This document shows positions 51,531-60,996 of a DNA stretch of 64,000 nt, one piece after another. The first letter of the stretch is position 1. Each line of letters starts with the position of its first letter. Source of the DNA: JAWKOK01 sp963848115 (GTDB lineage Bacteria; Chloroflexota; Anaerolineae; Caldilineales; Caldilineaceae); contig CAWKCP010000023.1 of the NCBI GenBank assembly GCA_963848115.1, forward strand, positions 62,001-126,000, written 5' to 3'. Both the position numbers and the translations under genes were made by a program. The notes under the pieces are model-generated. The model saw nothing but the letters and a program-made list of their open reading frames with translations, was not told the DNA's origin and did not search any database.

Positions 51531-51622
51531 CTCTTTGGGATCTCAGGGGGTAGGGCAGGTTTCGTTACGTGCCTGGCTTCGGCGGGTATCCTTACCCATG
51601 CGCATCAAGCTAAGGTTATGTA
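51531..51622. repeat. Dispersed repeats (GGGATCTCAGGGGGTAGGGC and GCATCAAGCTA)
   Basis: CTTTGGGATCTCAGGGGGTA, GGGCAGGTTTC and GGCGGGTATCCTTACCC match, in opposite orientation, the element at 57011-57150. It is followed by the GCATCAAGCTAAGGTTATG short repeat also seen at 22108. Confidence 0.7.
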
Positions 51623-51731
51623 TAGTCCTGAGGCGTAGGCCTGTCATTCATAACCTGGAATTTGAGCGACCAAACGGTATCTTCGAATATGCAATGACTT
51701 CCATACGATGGTTTTGCGCGGTAATTTTCAT

Positions 51732-51782
51732 GCGGTAAACAGATGTCCGGCTTCTGCGAGAAGCCGGACATCTGTTTACCGC
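51732..51782. terminator. 24-bp perfect hairpin terminator
   Basis: GCGGTAAACAGATGTCCGGC plus TTCT, loop GCG, and the exact reverse complement. It follows the stop of the Ala-rich gene (minus strand). Confidence 0.75.
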
Positions 51783-51789
51783 ATTGGTT

Positions 51790-52572
51790 CTATCCCTCTG
51801 CAGCGTCGTCCATGACCGCACCGGCGCCGAGTTCTGCAGTGCCGAGTGCAACATCTGCAACGCCGTCGGCGGCCAGATCGCTGGCCAGATCTGCAGCAGC
51901 GCCGGCAGCTGCACTTTCCACAGCACCCCTAACGCCCAAAACTGCGCTGGCGGCAGCCAGTTCGTCCGCTCGCTCCGCCGCAATGTCAGAGGCGGCCATG
52001 CGCAACACGCCCTCGTCGATCTCTTCCTCGCCCATCTCCGCAATCTGTTGCCCTGTGGCGGATATCAGCGAGGCCAGGCCTCGCTCGGCGCCGGCACGCA
52101 GGATGACATCGACTGCAATCGCCTGAAGCTGATCGCCCCGATCATCGAGCACTGTCGCCAACACAGGCATTTCGAGCAGTGCAACGACTTCTGCAATGGT
52201 CGAAAGTTCACCGGCCAGCCGGCTCAGTTCCAGGCCGCGATCCAGATCGCCCAGACTCATCATGCCGACGACAGCGCTCATGGCGGCCACATCGTCGGAT
52301 GCAGTGAGCATATCAACGCCCTGAGAAATATCGTTGATGCCGGCGGCGCCGACCATATCGCTGAGCGCGCCGAGTCGCTCGGCGACAATGCCGGCGTCTA
52401 CCGAGCGGGTGAGATCCGAGGCGGCTGCTGCTGTGGCGCCAACAGCGAAGGCAGCGGCATCGGCTGCTTCATCTAACTCTTCCGCACCGATGGCGGCGTC
52501 GAGCATTCCGGCTTCGGCCAGGTCATCCGCCGCGGCGGCCAGTTCGTCGTTTTGTGTGCTTTTGTCAGACAT
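51790..52572 (-). CDS. Ala-rich helical protein of unknown function
   Basis: A 260-residue protein with AAGGAG before ATG 52572. About a third Ala, with many Asp/Glu and no Cys, Trp, Tyr or Phe clusters. It reads as an amphipathic helical bundle with recurrent units (ELAAAADDLAEAGMLDAAIG, ERLGALSDMVGAAGINDIS, ELSRLAGELSTIAEVVALLE, ADLASDLAADGVADVALG). No signal peptide, no clear membrane helix. It is acidic and may be a structural, stress or membrane-surface protein. No family recognised. Neighbours are a DUF1269 protein and SulP remnant, same strand. Confidence 0.7.
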   Translation of the reverse strand: MSDKSTQNDELAAAADDLAEAGMLDAAIGAEELDEAADAAAFAVGATAAAASDLTRSVDAGIVAERLGALSDMVGAAGINDISQGVDMLTASDDVAAMSAVVGMMSLGDLDRGLELSRLAGELSTIAEVVALLEMPVLATVLDDRGDQLQAIAVDVILRAGAERGLASLISATGQQIAEMGEEEIDEGVLRMAASDIAAERADELAAASAVLGVRGAVESAAAGAAADLASDLAADGVADVALGTAELGAGAVMDDAAEG

Positions 52573-52637
52573 ATTGGTTCTCCTTGAGATGTGTTATTTG
52601 CAGAAAAATTGACGAATCTGATTCGTCAGCAGGTAGC

Positions 52638-53129
52638 TTACCCCTCGCGCTCTTTAAGGACGCGCTTGAGCGTTTCTTCGTCCTCGGGATCGAGTGTTGT
52701 CTGAATAACCTTACCCTTGTACGGTTTTAGTTCCGCAACGACGGCATTGGCGTTGGCGTGGCGGATGATCAGGAAGAGTGCCGAAGTTCCCGGTTGCAGT
52801 TCGTCAGAAACTTCCTTGACGAAGCTCTTCTGAATGCCCAGGTCTGCCAGTGCGCCCACACCCATGCCACCCAGCACACCTACGAGAATGCCGGCAACCG
52901 GGAAGAAGATGCCCGCCAGCAGGAGGCCCAATAGGCCGCCGCCGACCGCGCCGATTTTCACGCCACGATCCAATTGGTTTTTGACATGGACCTTGCCTTT
53001 CTCATCGCGCACGACCACTGCAGAATCGTCCAGGCTGATCTGCCCCCCCTTCTCCCCTCTGTGAATCGCATCTCGGACCTTACCTGCCTCATCAGCGTTA
53101 TCGAAGGTTATTACGATTAGTTGCGACAT
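52638..53129 (-). CDS. DUF1269 family protein
   Basis: A 163-residue protein with GGGAGG before ATG 53129. QLIVITFDNADEAGKVRDAI starts a ferredoxin-like domain; GGGLLGLLLAGIFFPVAGIL and the Gly-rich helix form a hairpin in the membrane (about 60-95); the last part, LQPGTSALFLIIRHANANAV, completes the fold. Function unknown; the family is widespread and often stress-linked. Confidence 0.9.
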   Translation of the reverse strand: MSQLIVITFDNADEAGKVRDAIHRGEKGGQISLDDSAVVVRDEKGKVHVKNQLDRGVKIGAVGGGLLGLLLAGIFFPVAGILVGVLGGMGVGALADLGIQKSFVKEVSDELQPGTSALFLIIRHANANAVVAELKPYKGKVIQTTLDPEDEETLKRVLKEREG

Positions 53130-53215
53130 GCTTCCTCCCTTTTCCTGCTTGATTCGTCAAAAATAGTTCAACAGACCTGCCGTTCATCGACCGAATTAGA
53201 TAGAACGCTTACGAT

Positions 53216-53345
53216 TCTACTGCAAAAAATTCGATTTGTCAGTCACCGGCAGCCCACAATTTGTCATTCCGGGTGGGTCAATCTGGAGCCTTCACTCTGG
53301 AAAAAGACCAGCGAAGAATCTCGCTTTCTCCAAATCGTGAACTAC
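53216..53345. repeat. TGTCATTC/GAAGAATCTCGC dispersed repeat, copy 2
   Basis: It begins CTACTGCAAAAAATTCG (like the GTGACTCCACT-ended elements), then TTGTCATTCCGGGTGGGTCA and GAAGAATCTCGCTTTCTCCA ending CGTGAACTACTG. The reverse copy is 27700-27787. Its right end touches the SulP gene stop. Confidence 0.7.
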
Positions 53346-55071
53346 TGGTCATCATCATCCGATTCCTGGGATTCGGCCAGATAGGCTTCAACTCCGGCCC
53401 GAACCGACACATATATCCGATCGGAGTCGATGACGTTGTGCGTGTTGAGCCGTTTCATGATCTCCTGAATCGAGGACTGAATACGAGCAAAACGCAGTTC
53501 GATGCCGACACGTTCTAGCTCATTTTTCAGTTCATGGATCGTCATGATAGCAGTGGCATCGATATCGGTGATAGCTTCGCCGTCGACCAATACAACCTTC
53601 GGATCGTAGAGCGCCACGCCCTCCCGGACCTCATCGGCAAAATCGGGCGCGTTGGCAAAGAAAAGCGCCCCATCGAAACGTAAGATCAATAGCCCAGGAT
53701 AGGTTTCGCCATCAGGGAAGTGTTCGAGGCTGCGGAATGTTTCCTCGCCCGGCACCTTGCCCATGACCGAACTCTTGCGACTCTTGGCAGCCAAGACCAA
53801 ACCAAATAGCCCCAGGCAGAGAGCCAGGACAATGCCCTGCAAAATACCGATAGCCAAGACGCCCACAACAGCCACCAAAGCTGTCCAGAAGTCCAGATCG
53901 GTAACACCCCAATACTGCGAGATCTTGCGGTAGTTGATCAGGTGCCATACGGCATGGATGACGATGGCAGCCAATGCTGCTTCGGGCAGATAGTAGAAGA
54001 GGGGCGTTAGAAAGACGGCGGTAATCAGCACGGCAATGCCGGCGATGATCGAGACCATTTGGCTCGTGGCGCCGGCATCGACCGACGCAGCGGTCTTGGA
54101 GAGGCTGCCGTCGACCACGAAACCGCCACTGAAACCGGACCCGGCATTGGAGGCACCAACGGCGATCAATTCCTGATCGGCTTCAACCCTGTAATTAAAC
54201 TTGGTGGCATAGGATCGTGCGACGGCCACAGATTCGGCAAAGGCGACCAGGGCGATGGCTGCTGCCCCAGGAATCAACGCCAACGCATCCCTGGCGCCAA
54301 CGCCCGTCGGCAGGCCAATGGGAGGCAAGCCTGCAGGGATCTCACCGACGATGTGGATGCCAGAGTCCTCAAAATCAAGCAGATACGAAGCCACGATTGC
54401 CAGTACCATGACAGTGAGTGCCGCCGGAATCTTGGGCGTGTAGCGATGCATCAGAAAGAGCGCTGCCAGGCAGATCAACCCCACGAAAAAGGTAGCCCAG
54501 TGAATCTGCCCTAGATTGATAACAAAGGCCAATACCTCCGGCACAAAATCCGCGCTATCGGGGTCGAAACCCAGTAGCTTATCCAATTGACCGACGAGGA
54601 CAGTAATGGCAACTCCAACCACAAAACCATCCAGCACCGGGCGCGAAGGAAATCCGCCAGCACACCCAACCGCAATAGTCCGGCGATGATGAGGAGGATT
54701 CCGGTCAGCAGCGCCAGCATCACGGTGAGGGCAATGAACTCGTCGGTGCCGACAGCGGCAAAGCCGACAACAACACTCAGTGAGAGTGCAGCCACCGTGG
54801 AACTTGGACCCACATTCAGGTGTTTCGAGGTGCCGAAGATGGCGTACGCAATTAGGGCCAACGGAGCTGCGTACAGTCCGGTCTCAGGCGGCATGCCCGC
54901 GATGCCGGCATAGGCCATGGCTTCAGGGACCAGCAATGCCCAGACGGTGAGCGCTGCGATAAGGTCCGGGCGCAGAAACGATGGTTTGTAGGCCGGTAAC
55001 CATTCTAGGATGGGGAAGAATGACTTCACGGTCCGTTTGCTTTTCTGACCACGAAGTGTTGTCAATGCCAT
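53342..55071 (-). pseudogene. SulP family sulfate/anion transporter, single-base frameshift
   Basis: Two overlapping frames form one SulP protein of about 575 residues. Part one (start ATG 55071) has FPILEWLPAYKPSFLRPDLI, AALTVWALLVPEAMAYAGIA and up to GVLADFL. Part two continues as PVLDGFVVGVAITVLVGQLD ... to a C-terminal STAS domain (about 110 residues; VVLVDGEAITDIDATAIMTI). One base is missing at about 54648 (TTCCTTCGCGCCC where the family reads Leu-Ser-Arg-Pro). The rest is intact, so this is a recent mutation or a sequencing error. Anion:H+ or anion:bicarbonate import at the inner membrane. Confidence 0.85.
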
Positions 55072-55676
55072 ATGGTCCTCTTCTCGAAGAGTGTGTTCCC
55101 TGGGATTCCGGATGTTCGGTATCTCTCACGCCGTCAGTGACAATGGTTGAACATCCCATTCTGCTGCATTCTACCGTGGAATCCCATCCACACCAATAGG
55201 TTCCAGTGACGTTGACCACGACTGGGCGTCATGATAACCAAACTGGAGTTATTGGCGAACATGAACTCTCGCGAGTTCGACCGCCACAGGCGCCGCCTAG
55301 AACGCCGGCTGAGCCTGTCGAAGCCGGGTCCGCCATTCTAGTTCACGAAACGAATGGTTTCGTAGCGCCTTCAGTTAAGGCGTGCAGTATTCTTTCGCCC
55401 AGTCATCTTGTCGCCCAGCCAACGAAAGCGGATTCAGTATCGGCCCATTTTCCTTCAATCGCATCCTCCGAAGGTCGTAGTATGGTCGTATTTGTAGGAC
55501 CGCTTTGGAAACTAAGGTTATCAACAGCAGCACAGTTGCCAAGAATGATATCCTCAGCCGATGGTTTTCGGCTGTATCCCGGAGACTTGCGCCTATGTTC
55601 AGTGACCCTGTAATTGTCAGTGGCTGCACTGGGTAGCTTGGCGGCCATAGCTGATCATTGCAAAAGGACAGAGAAG
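55072..55676. other. Gene-free region
   Basis: About 600 bases with only small, poorly formed ORFs on both strands. Notable only ACGAAAC-GAATG-GTTTCGT (55347-55365), a hairpin. It looks like decayed sequence between two damaged genes. Confidence 0.5.
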
Positions 55677-56043
55677 ATGGACGAAAAGACCAACTCACTT
55701 CACGTCATTTTTTGGCGCCGGACCGGTCGGTATGGCGATAATGAATGCTCTTCTGGCAAGAGACGCGCACGTACGGATGGTCAAGCGTAACGGTGAGGCC
55801 GAACTGCCCGATGGCGCCGCGTTGGTGTACGGTGACGCAAGCGATCCTGCGTTTGCCCTTGAGGCCAGCCAGGATGCAGAAGTCCTCTGTCAGGCGCTCA
55901 ATCCGCCCTATACTCAATGGGCTGAGCTGTTCCCGCCGCTACAACAAGCTGTGCTATCTGCTGCCGCAGCTACCAGGGCAAAGCTGGTCTCGTTGGAAAA
56001 TGTCTACATGTATGGTGAACTCGTCAGATCCCCCGAAAACTAG
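55677..56043 (+). pseudogene. NAD-dependent epimerase/dehydratase remnant
   Basis: ATG 55677 has AGGA before it. The Rossmann motif HVIFGAGPVGMAIMNALLAR is broken by one extra T in a run of six (55708-55713); past it the frame reads normally (VKRNGEAELPDGAALVYGDA, VYMYGELVRSPEN) and then stops after about 120 residues, where the family has 300 or more. Both the frameshift and the truncation indicate a dead gene. Confidence 0.75.
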
Positions 56044-56142
56044 CCCCGTACCTGCCGAGAACATGGCGATCATACGATAACCTGTGAAACCGATAGGCGT
56101 TTAGCGCTTTGTTGAAATGACACCTTTCAAAGGAGAAAAATC

Positions 56143-56562
56143 ATGGCCGCCCAGACCCTCAAACGCAATATCTTTCAACGCATGTTGGGCATTCCCGCTA
56201 CAAAAGCGCCTGCCAATTCTGGTTGCTGGCATTTCAACGATGGACAACTGACTGTTGACATCGATGCTGTACCCGAATTGAGCGCGCCATGGGGTGCGAT
56301 CTGCCTGGGTGACGAATCGTTGCCCGAGCGCGTTCTCCTCTTTCGCGATGATGAAGGCCGCTTCCACGCCGTCCAGAACAAGTGCAGCCATGCCGGACGC
56401 CGACTCGATCCTGTACCCGGTACCGAGTCTGTGCAATGTTGTAGCATGGGCAAGTCAACCTACAGCATCGACGACGGCACAGTGATCGCAGGCTCAGGAA
56501 AAGAGCCAATCAAGGTCTATACAGTCGTACAGGGAAACGATACGCTGACCATCGAGATCTAG
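56143..56562 (+). CDS. Rieske-like [2Fe-2S] protein with Met in a ligand position
   Basis: A 139-residue protein; AAAGGAG before ATG 56143. The Rieske fold is visible in PERVLLFRDDEGRFHAVQNK, then CSHAGRRLDPVPGTESVQCC and SMGKSTYSIDDGTV. Motif 1 is C-x-H (about 86-88). Motif 2 should be C-x-x-H but reads Cys-Cys-Ser-Met, so His is replaced by Met (or the spacing has changed). The cluster may be altered in potential or absent. Single-domain ferredoxin-type, cytosolic. Downstream 10 bases is a membrane protein. Confidence 0.75.
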   Translation: MAAQTLKRNIFQRMLGIPATKAPANSGCWHFNDGQLTVDIDAVPELSAPWGAICLGDESLPERVLLFRDDEGRFHAVQNKCSHAGRRLDPVPGTESVQCCSMGKSTYSIDDGTVIAGSGKEPIKVYTVVQGNDTLTIEI

Positions 56563-56571
56563 GATCAGGAA

Positions 56572-57012
56572 ATGGTCATGACAACCAGGTTCGCTTCATC
56601 ACGGCGTCGCCCACTAGGCGTGTCCGTGCTGGCCATTCTATTGCTTGCGATTGGACTCTTCGCCTTCACCGGATCGCTCTGGATGTGGGGCGCAGGATTT
56701 TTATTCAGTTTTCCTGCTGGCACAGACTACGCCTTTCCAGTGGCTGATATTCTTGTCAACGCGCCAGCGTCCATCATTGCGGCTGTGGGTCTCTGGCGTA
56801 TGAAGCAGTGGGGCTATGGCGCATCTCAATTTGTCGCCGGGTTCTACACCTATGCCTCGGTCGAGATATTCGTCATGGTGATACAGGAAGGAGCTCCCTA
56901 TCCGCTGAAGATCATCGTGCCTCAGTTGGCGGCAATTCTAGTAGCCGCCATCCTCGTGTTCTACCTCTGGAGAATCCGATCGCTGTTTGGGTTTCGGCAG
57001 AGAGATTCTTGA
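56572..57012 (+). CDS. Small four-helix membrane protein
   Basis: A 146-residue protein; ATG 56572 or 56578. Four hydrophobic helices (LGVSVLAILLLAIGLFAFTG, ADILVNAPASIIAAVGLWRM, YGASQFVAGFYTYASVEIFV, IIVPQLAAILVAAILVFYLW) with basic ends. No family recognised with confidence. It follows the Rieske-like gene by nine bases, so co-transcription is likely. Confidence 0.75.
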   Translation: MVMTTRFASSRRRPLGVSVLAILLLAIGLFAFTGSLWMWGAGFLFSFPAGTDYAFPVADILVNAPASIIAAVGLWRMKQWGYGASQFVAGFYTYASVEIFVMVIQEGAPYPLKIIVPQLAAILVAAILVFYLWRIRSLFGFRQRDS

Positions 57013-57150
57013 CCCCTGAAGGGTGGCTCTCTGGGATCTCAGGGGGTTGACAAAGAAACGTAGGGCGGGTTTCCCTACCCGCCAAAGCCAGGCAGGTGAG
57101 GAAACCTGCCCTACCCCTGAGATCCCAAAGAACCTGAAGGGTGAGCTACT
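57011..57150. repeat. Nested palindromic element
   Basis: Three concentric layers: outer ACCCCTGAAGGGTGGCTC / GAACCTGAAGGGTGAGCT (direct-like), middle TGGGATCTCAGGGGGT / ACCCCTGAGATCCCA, inner CGTAGGGCGGGTTTCC / GGAAACCTGCCCTAC. Relatives at 17477-17547 and 51531-51598. The rest of 57151-57365 is gene-free. Confidence 0.75.
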
Positions 57151-57365
57151 CTGCCCATTGGGCCAAGCAGCCAAGGAAAGCTGCCCTAGGTGAAATGTCA
57201 GAACCCCGATTGATGAACACCGAGCAGAACCGCCCCGACTGGTGCCAAACATCCTGAATTGGCAAATCAGACCAGAACCGATATTCTGTTTCACGAAACA
57301 TTGCCATTCGCGCGATTCTTATGGGTCAGTATCGACCAGAACCGCTTTTTCAAGACATTGAATCC

Positions 57366-60026
57366 ATGAATCGACCAAACCGAGCCTGGAAAATCGCTGC
57401 AGTTGCCATATTTCCCGTGGTCGTCGCATTGCTGGCGGCTGCCTACCTGGATGATCCATATCAATACCTGAACTATCTGCGCGAAGATAGTCTGATCGAA
57501 TGGCTTTCGTTCGCCTTTCTTGCCCTCTCCGGCCTGATTGCGCTAGATATTGGTATTCAGATCCTCCGTAGAGATCGGCAATTTCAGTGGTTTTTCTTCG
57601 CTTTTGGGTTCTTCTGTCTACTCATGGCCTTTGAGGAGATCAGTTGGGGACAGCGTCTTTTCAGCCTAACACCGCCCGAATATTTCTTGGGCAATAGTGA
57701 TCAGCAAGAGATCAACGTCCATAACGTCCTTCAGCAAAAGCTTGACTTCAAGACCAAGGATCTGGCGGCTCTGGTACTCTCGGTCTATGGCATCCTTTTG
57801 CCACTCCTCGCCATCAACCGTCACATCGACACACTGTTGAAGCGATTCAGGCTACTGATCCCGCCCCTCTACCTCATCCCCGGCTTCCTGATCGCGTCCC
57901 TGTTGATGTTCGATGTCCCGACCGGATTCGAGGAGGAAATCGGCGAATTTCTATTCGGACTCTGCTTCCTGCTCTTCATGATGGATGAGTTGATGGCAAG
58001 GGGCGTAGGCGTCATCCCCAAAAACGTGGTTCAACCGGACATCGGGGTTCGTTCGCGCGTAGTCGCCTTGGACCGTCTCGCCATCCTGGCCCTGACACTG
58101 GTGGCTTTCGGGTTGCACATCTGGCAACTGGATGGCAAAGGGCTCTGGCTGCCCGAGGCGATCCACGCTGCCGCCGCCCATGCATCGCCGAGAGAGATTG
58201 TCCAGCAGGCATGGCTCAGCGGCGCAGTCGAACGCACCGCATGGCTTCTGATCCTGGGCGTCTGGCAGCCGTTGGTCGGATCGTCTGAATTCGCACTGCG
58301 TTTTCTGTCCGTGCTTGCGACCACCGCCGCTGTGCCGCTCTTCTGGCAGACGCTCAGGGCTGTCCTGCCCAATCAGATTGCGCTCCGCCTCTTCGCCGCC
58401 TTGCTGCTGACTCTGGCGCCGGCGCTCCACTTCTATGCCCAGGATATCTCAATCTACGGGTTCCTGGCATTGTCAGCCACGCTGTCACTCTATTTGACGG
58501 TGACCTTGTGCATCAGGCCAAGCTATCTGCGCTTGTTTCTCTGGATGGCCGTGGCCTGGATCTTCACATTCTCCCATCCGTTAGCAATCACTTTGGTAAT
58601 TATCGAGGCCGTCCCCCTTGCCGTGCTTCTACTCAGCAACGGGCAACAGCGGATCTCTCGCATCCATACCGGCATCATATTGATCCTGGCCCTGATTCCC
58701 GGAATAGCCTGGGTGTTCGCCTCACCGGGAACAGAATCGGCCTTGGCAACAGCAACCACCATTCTAGATCCCGATGACTGGTCCAGATCCATCCGCATGG
58801 AACAGTTGTGGAAGGATCTGACCTTTGGCAATGCGCTCTGGCTCTCCTATCGGTCTCGGCTTGCGGTCGTGATAGTGCCGATTTTCATCTGTGGAGCGAT
58901 CGTGCTTCTCCTCTGGAGGCGCATTTTCACAAATGATGAACCGCAGATCAACCCCGCTGTTTTGGCCTGGCTGTTGCTGGCATCGGTGCTGGGTCCGCTG
59001 CTGATTGCGCTCTTTGCGCTGCCCGCGCTACCGACGGCTGCGACGCTTCTTGCACTGCCGGCGCTGCTGGCCGTCTGCGCGATCGGCGCGGTCTATCTAG
59101 TGCGCGCTGTGCCGCTAGTCGGCGCAACAGTCATGTTGTTGGCGGCGGGGCTTGCCGTCACCGGACTGGTCACCTACAACAGCGGTGTTGCCAAGAGCGG
59201 CTATCTGGAATCGGCCATGCTCGTCAATGAAAAGCAGCAGGCCGACGACGGTGTGCTGCTGGCGGCGCCGTCTCAGCACTTTCTGGCCGACTACTATTTC
59301 GAAACCAACAACGTCCAGGCCTTGCCGGAGATGGAACTCTCGCCCTACTGGCCGCAGCAGATGTCGCCACTGGTTCCCCACGAAGTGGACGGGGAGATTC
59401 AGGAAGCATTGCGCGATCATCCAGCGCTCTGGCTGACCTTATACGAAGAGAACAGTGTCGACCCAGGACGCTTTCTGCCCGCCTATCTGACGGCTGTCGC
59501 TTATCGAGATAACTGTGTCGAGTGGGATGATGTCGAACTCTGTCGCTTTATCAGCCCGCCGCTGCTGGAGACGCAGGACCTGGGCTTAGGTAGGTATCTC
59601 TTTGCCGGGGAACTTGGCCTGCAAAAGGCGATGCTGGCCGCAGAGGATGAGTCAATTTTGGGCGTCCCCATGCTGCTGGCCCAGTTGGACTGGGAGGCTG
59701 CCACCCAGATCAGTGCCGACTACAAGGTTTCGTTGCGCCTTGTGAATGGAAATGGAGAAGTGGTGGCCCAGCGCGACGATTTCCCAATCGGGCCGCTCTT
59801 GCCGCCGACGGTATGGGGCGGCGGCGATCGAAAATCCGGCTACATGGCGCTGCCACTGCCACAGGCGCTTCCAGCCGGTCGATACGCAGTCCAATTGGCG
59901 CTCTACAACCCGGCCGACATGCAGGTTGCCCAATATCAAACGTCAGCGGGCAAGGAGAGAAGTGACCCGCTGACGCTTGCAACGGTCGACGTTGATGACA
60001 CAGGATCGGCCATCACGCCGCCGTAG
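57366..60026 (+). CDS. Large GT-C-like membrane protein
   Basis: An 886-residue protein from ATG 57366 (MNRPNRAWKIAAVAIFPVVV). The first ~215 residues form a separate membrane module (LDDPYQYLNYLREDSLIEWL, AFEEISWGQRLF). Then an ArnT/GT39-like core (about 240-640): GLHIWQLDGKGLWLPEAIHA where the usual WxDE loop is changed to W-L-P-E, SSEFALRFLSVLATTAAVPL, FYAQDISIYGFLA. A soluble extracytoplasmic C-terminal part follows (about 640-886; beta-rich). Likely lipid-linked sugar transfer or a derived role. Unusual fusion. Lone gene, convergent with the flavodoxin. Confidence 0.8.
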   Translation: MNRPNRAWKIAAVAIFPVVVALLAAAYLDDPYQYLNYLREDSLIEWLSFAFLALSGLIALDIGIQILRRDRQFQWFFFAFGFFCLLMAFEEISWGQRLFSLTPPEYFLGNSDQQEINVHNVLQQKLDFKTKDLAALVLSVYGILLPLLAINRHIDTLLKRFRLLIPPLYLIPGFLIASLLMFDVPTGFEEEIGEFLFGLCFLLFMMDELMARGVGVIPKNVVQPDIGVRSRVVALDRLAILALTLVAFGLHIWQLDGKGLWLPEAIHAAAAHASPREIVQQAWLSGAVERTAWLLILGVWQPLVGSSEFALRFLSVLATTAAVPLFWQTLRAVLPNQIALRLFAALLLTLAPALHFYAQDISIYGFLALSATLSLYLTVTLCIRPSYLRLFLWMAVAWIFTFSHPLAITLVIIEAVPLAVLLLSNGQQRISRIHTGIILILALIPGIAWVFASPGTESALATATTILDPDDWSRSIRMEQLWKDLTFGNALWLSYRSRLAVVIVPIFICGAIVLLLWRRIFTNDEPQINPAVLAWLLLASVLGPLLIALFALPALPTAATLLALPALLAVCAIGAVYLVRAVPLVGATVMLLAAGLAVTGLVTYNSGVAKSGYLESAMLVNEKQQADDGVLLAAPSQHFLADYYFETNNVQALPEMELSPYWPQQMSPLVPHEVDGEIQEALRDHPALWLTLYEENSVDPGRFLPAYLTAVAYRDNCVEWDDVELCRFISPPLLETQDLGLGRYLFAGELGLQKAMLAAEDESILGVPMLLAQLDWEAATQISADYKVSLRLVNGNGEVVAQRDDFPIGPLLPPTVWGGGDRKSGYMALPLPQALPAGRYAVQLALYNPADMQVAQYQTSAGKERSDPLTLATVDVDDTGSAITPP

Positions 60027-60039
60027 ATGAATACTGAAA

Positions 60040-60157
60040 TTTGCCACAGAGTGACACAGACTAACAACCGATGATCACAGATGTCTTACAGATGTCCAGA
60101 GGTATCCCAGTAGCATCTGTGTCGTATCCTTTTTCCATCTGTGTGAATCTGTGGCAA
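60040..60157. repeat. TTTGCCACAGA-ended element
   Basis: TTTGCCACAGA (60040) is mirrored by TCTGTGGCAAA (60147-60157). The right half is nearly identical to 17896-17945. It lies between two convergent genes and may serve as their terminator. Confidence 0.75.
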
Positions 60158-60169
60158 AAAGGGCTTTAA

Positions 60170-60733
60170 TCAGTCCCCAGCCAAAACCGGCTCGCCGTTA
60201 ACTGCGGTCACGAAGATTTCCGCAAAATCGTCAACCGATTCCCAGTCTGTATAGTCATAATCCTGAGAAATGTCGGTATCGCCGTCCATATGCTTCGAGA
60301 TCGATTTCATCAGATAACGCTTAATAAGACCATACTGGGTGTAGAGCAATGCGCCGGCGAAGACCCCAATCTGGTCCGGTTGCCAGCCACATGCGTCCAT
60401 GAAATCCTCGACATACTGCTCGACCTGGGCTTTGTCCTCAGGTGAGTCGCTCTTGGCCGTCAGACAAACCGAGAAAAAGGCTGAGAACTTGCTGGCCAGC
60501 GCATCGCTGTGTCGTTTGGCAAACTTGATCATGTAGTTCTGATGTTTGCCTATGTGGATCGATGCACCGACAACCACTCCGTCATATTCAGCAATATTGA
60601 AATCATCGGAAACATCTTTGCCATGGAGCAGATCTACGCTGTGGTTTGCATTGCGGAAAAGCTCTGCCATGTGGTGGGCAATCTTCTCTGTCTGTCCCTC
60701 CTGGGAGCCATATACAATCAGAAATTTCGCCAT
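60170..60733 (-). CDS. Flavodoxin-domain protein (HemG-like protoporphyrinogen oxidase family)
   Basis: A 187-residue protein with AAAGGA before ATG 60733. FMN phosphate loop VYGSQEGQTEKIAHHMAE (about 8-25), YDGVVVGASIHIGKHQNYMI (about 49-68) and FFSVCLTAKS with GALLYTQYGLIKRYLMKSIS, all matching the menaquinone-dependent HemG branch of flavodoxins. Likely oxidises protoporphyrinogen IX or acts as another FMN reductase. No heme genes adjacent, so specificity is uncertain. Confidence 0.85.
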   Translation of the reverse strand: MAKFLIVYGSQEGQTEKIAHHMAELFRNANHSVDLLHGKDVSDDFNIAEYDGVVVGASIHIGKHQNYMIKFAKRHSDALASKFSAFFSVCLTAKSDSPEDKAQVEQYVEDFMDACGWQPDQIGVFAGALLYTQYGLIKRYLMKSISKHMDGDTDISQDYDYTDWESVDDFAEIFVTAVNGEPVLAGD

Positions 60734-60996
60734 GGGTTTGATCCTTTCTTGAAAAAGACATCCCGAACAGACTGTCCGTAAGATGCACCAGGGAGTGACT
60801 CACTGTTTCCACAAATGGAGCCAACGATCCAATTGTGATTTTTTTCACTATAATATCACAAAGACAGTAGGGATTCAACGGGTCAGTTGGGTAGGTTTTT
60901 CTGGAGACAGTCAGCCGGTCTGTTGTACAATGGATGGATAGATCCGAAAAACGCTTGTCTCTGCACAAGAACCATAGACGAAAGGATTTCGATTGC

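Noticed and set aside
53342..55071. Programmed frameshift in the SulP gene
   Set aside because: The break is a missing base in a non-slippery context; no heptamer or reason for recoding.
55206..55613. 135-residue ORF in the gene-free gap
   Set aside because: No ribosome site, low-complexity sequence, no motif; the opposite strand is equally open.
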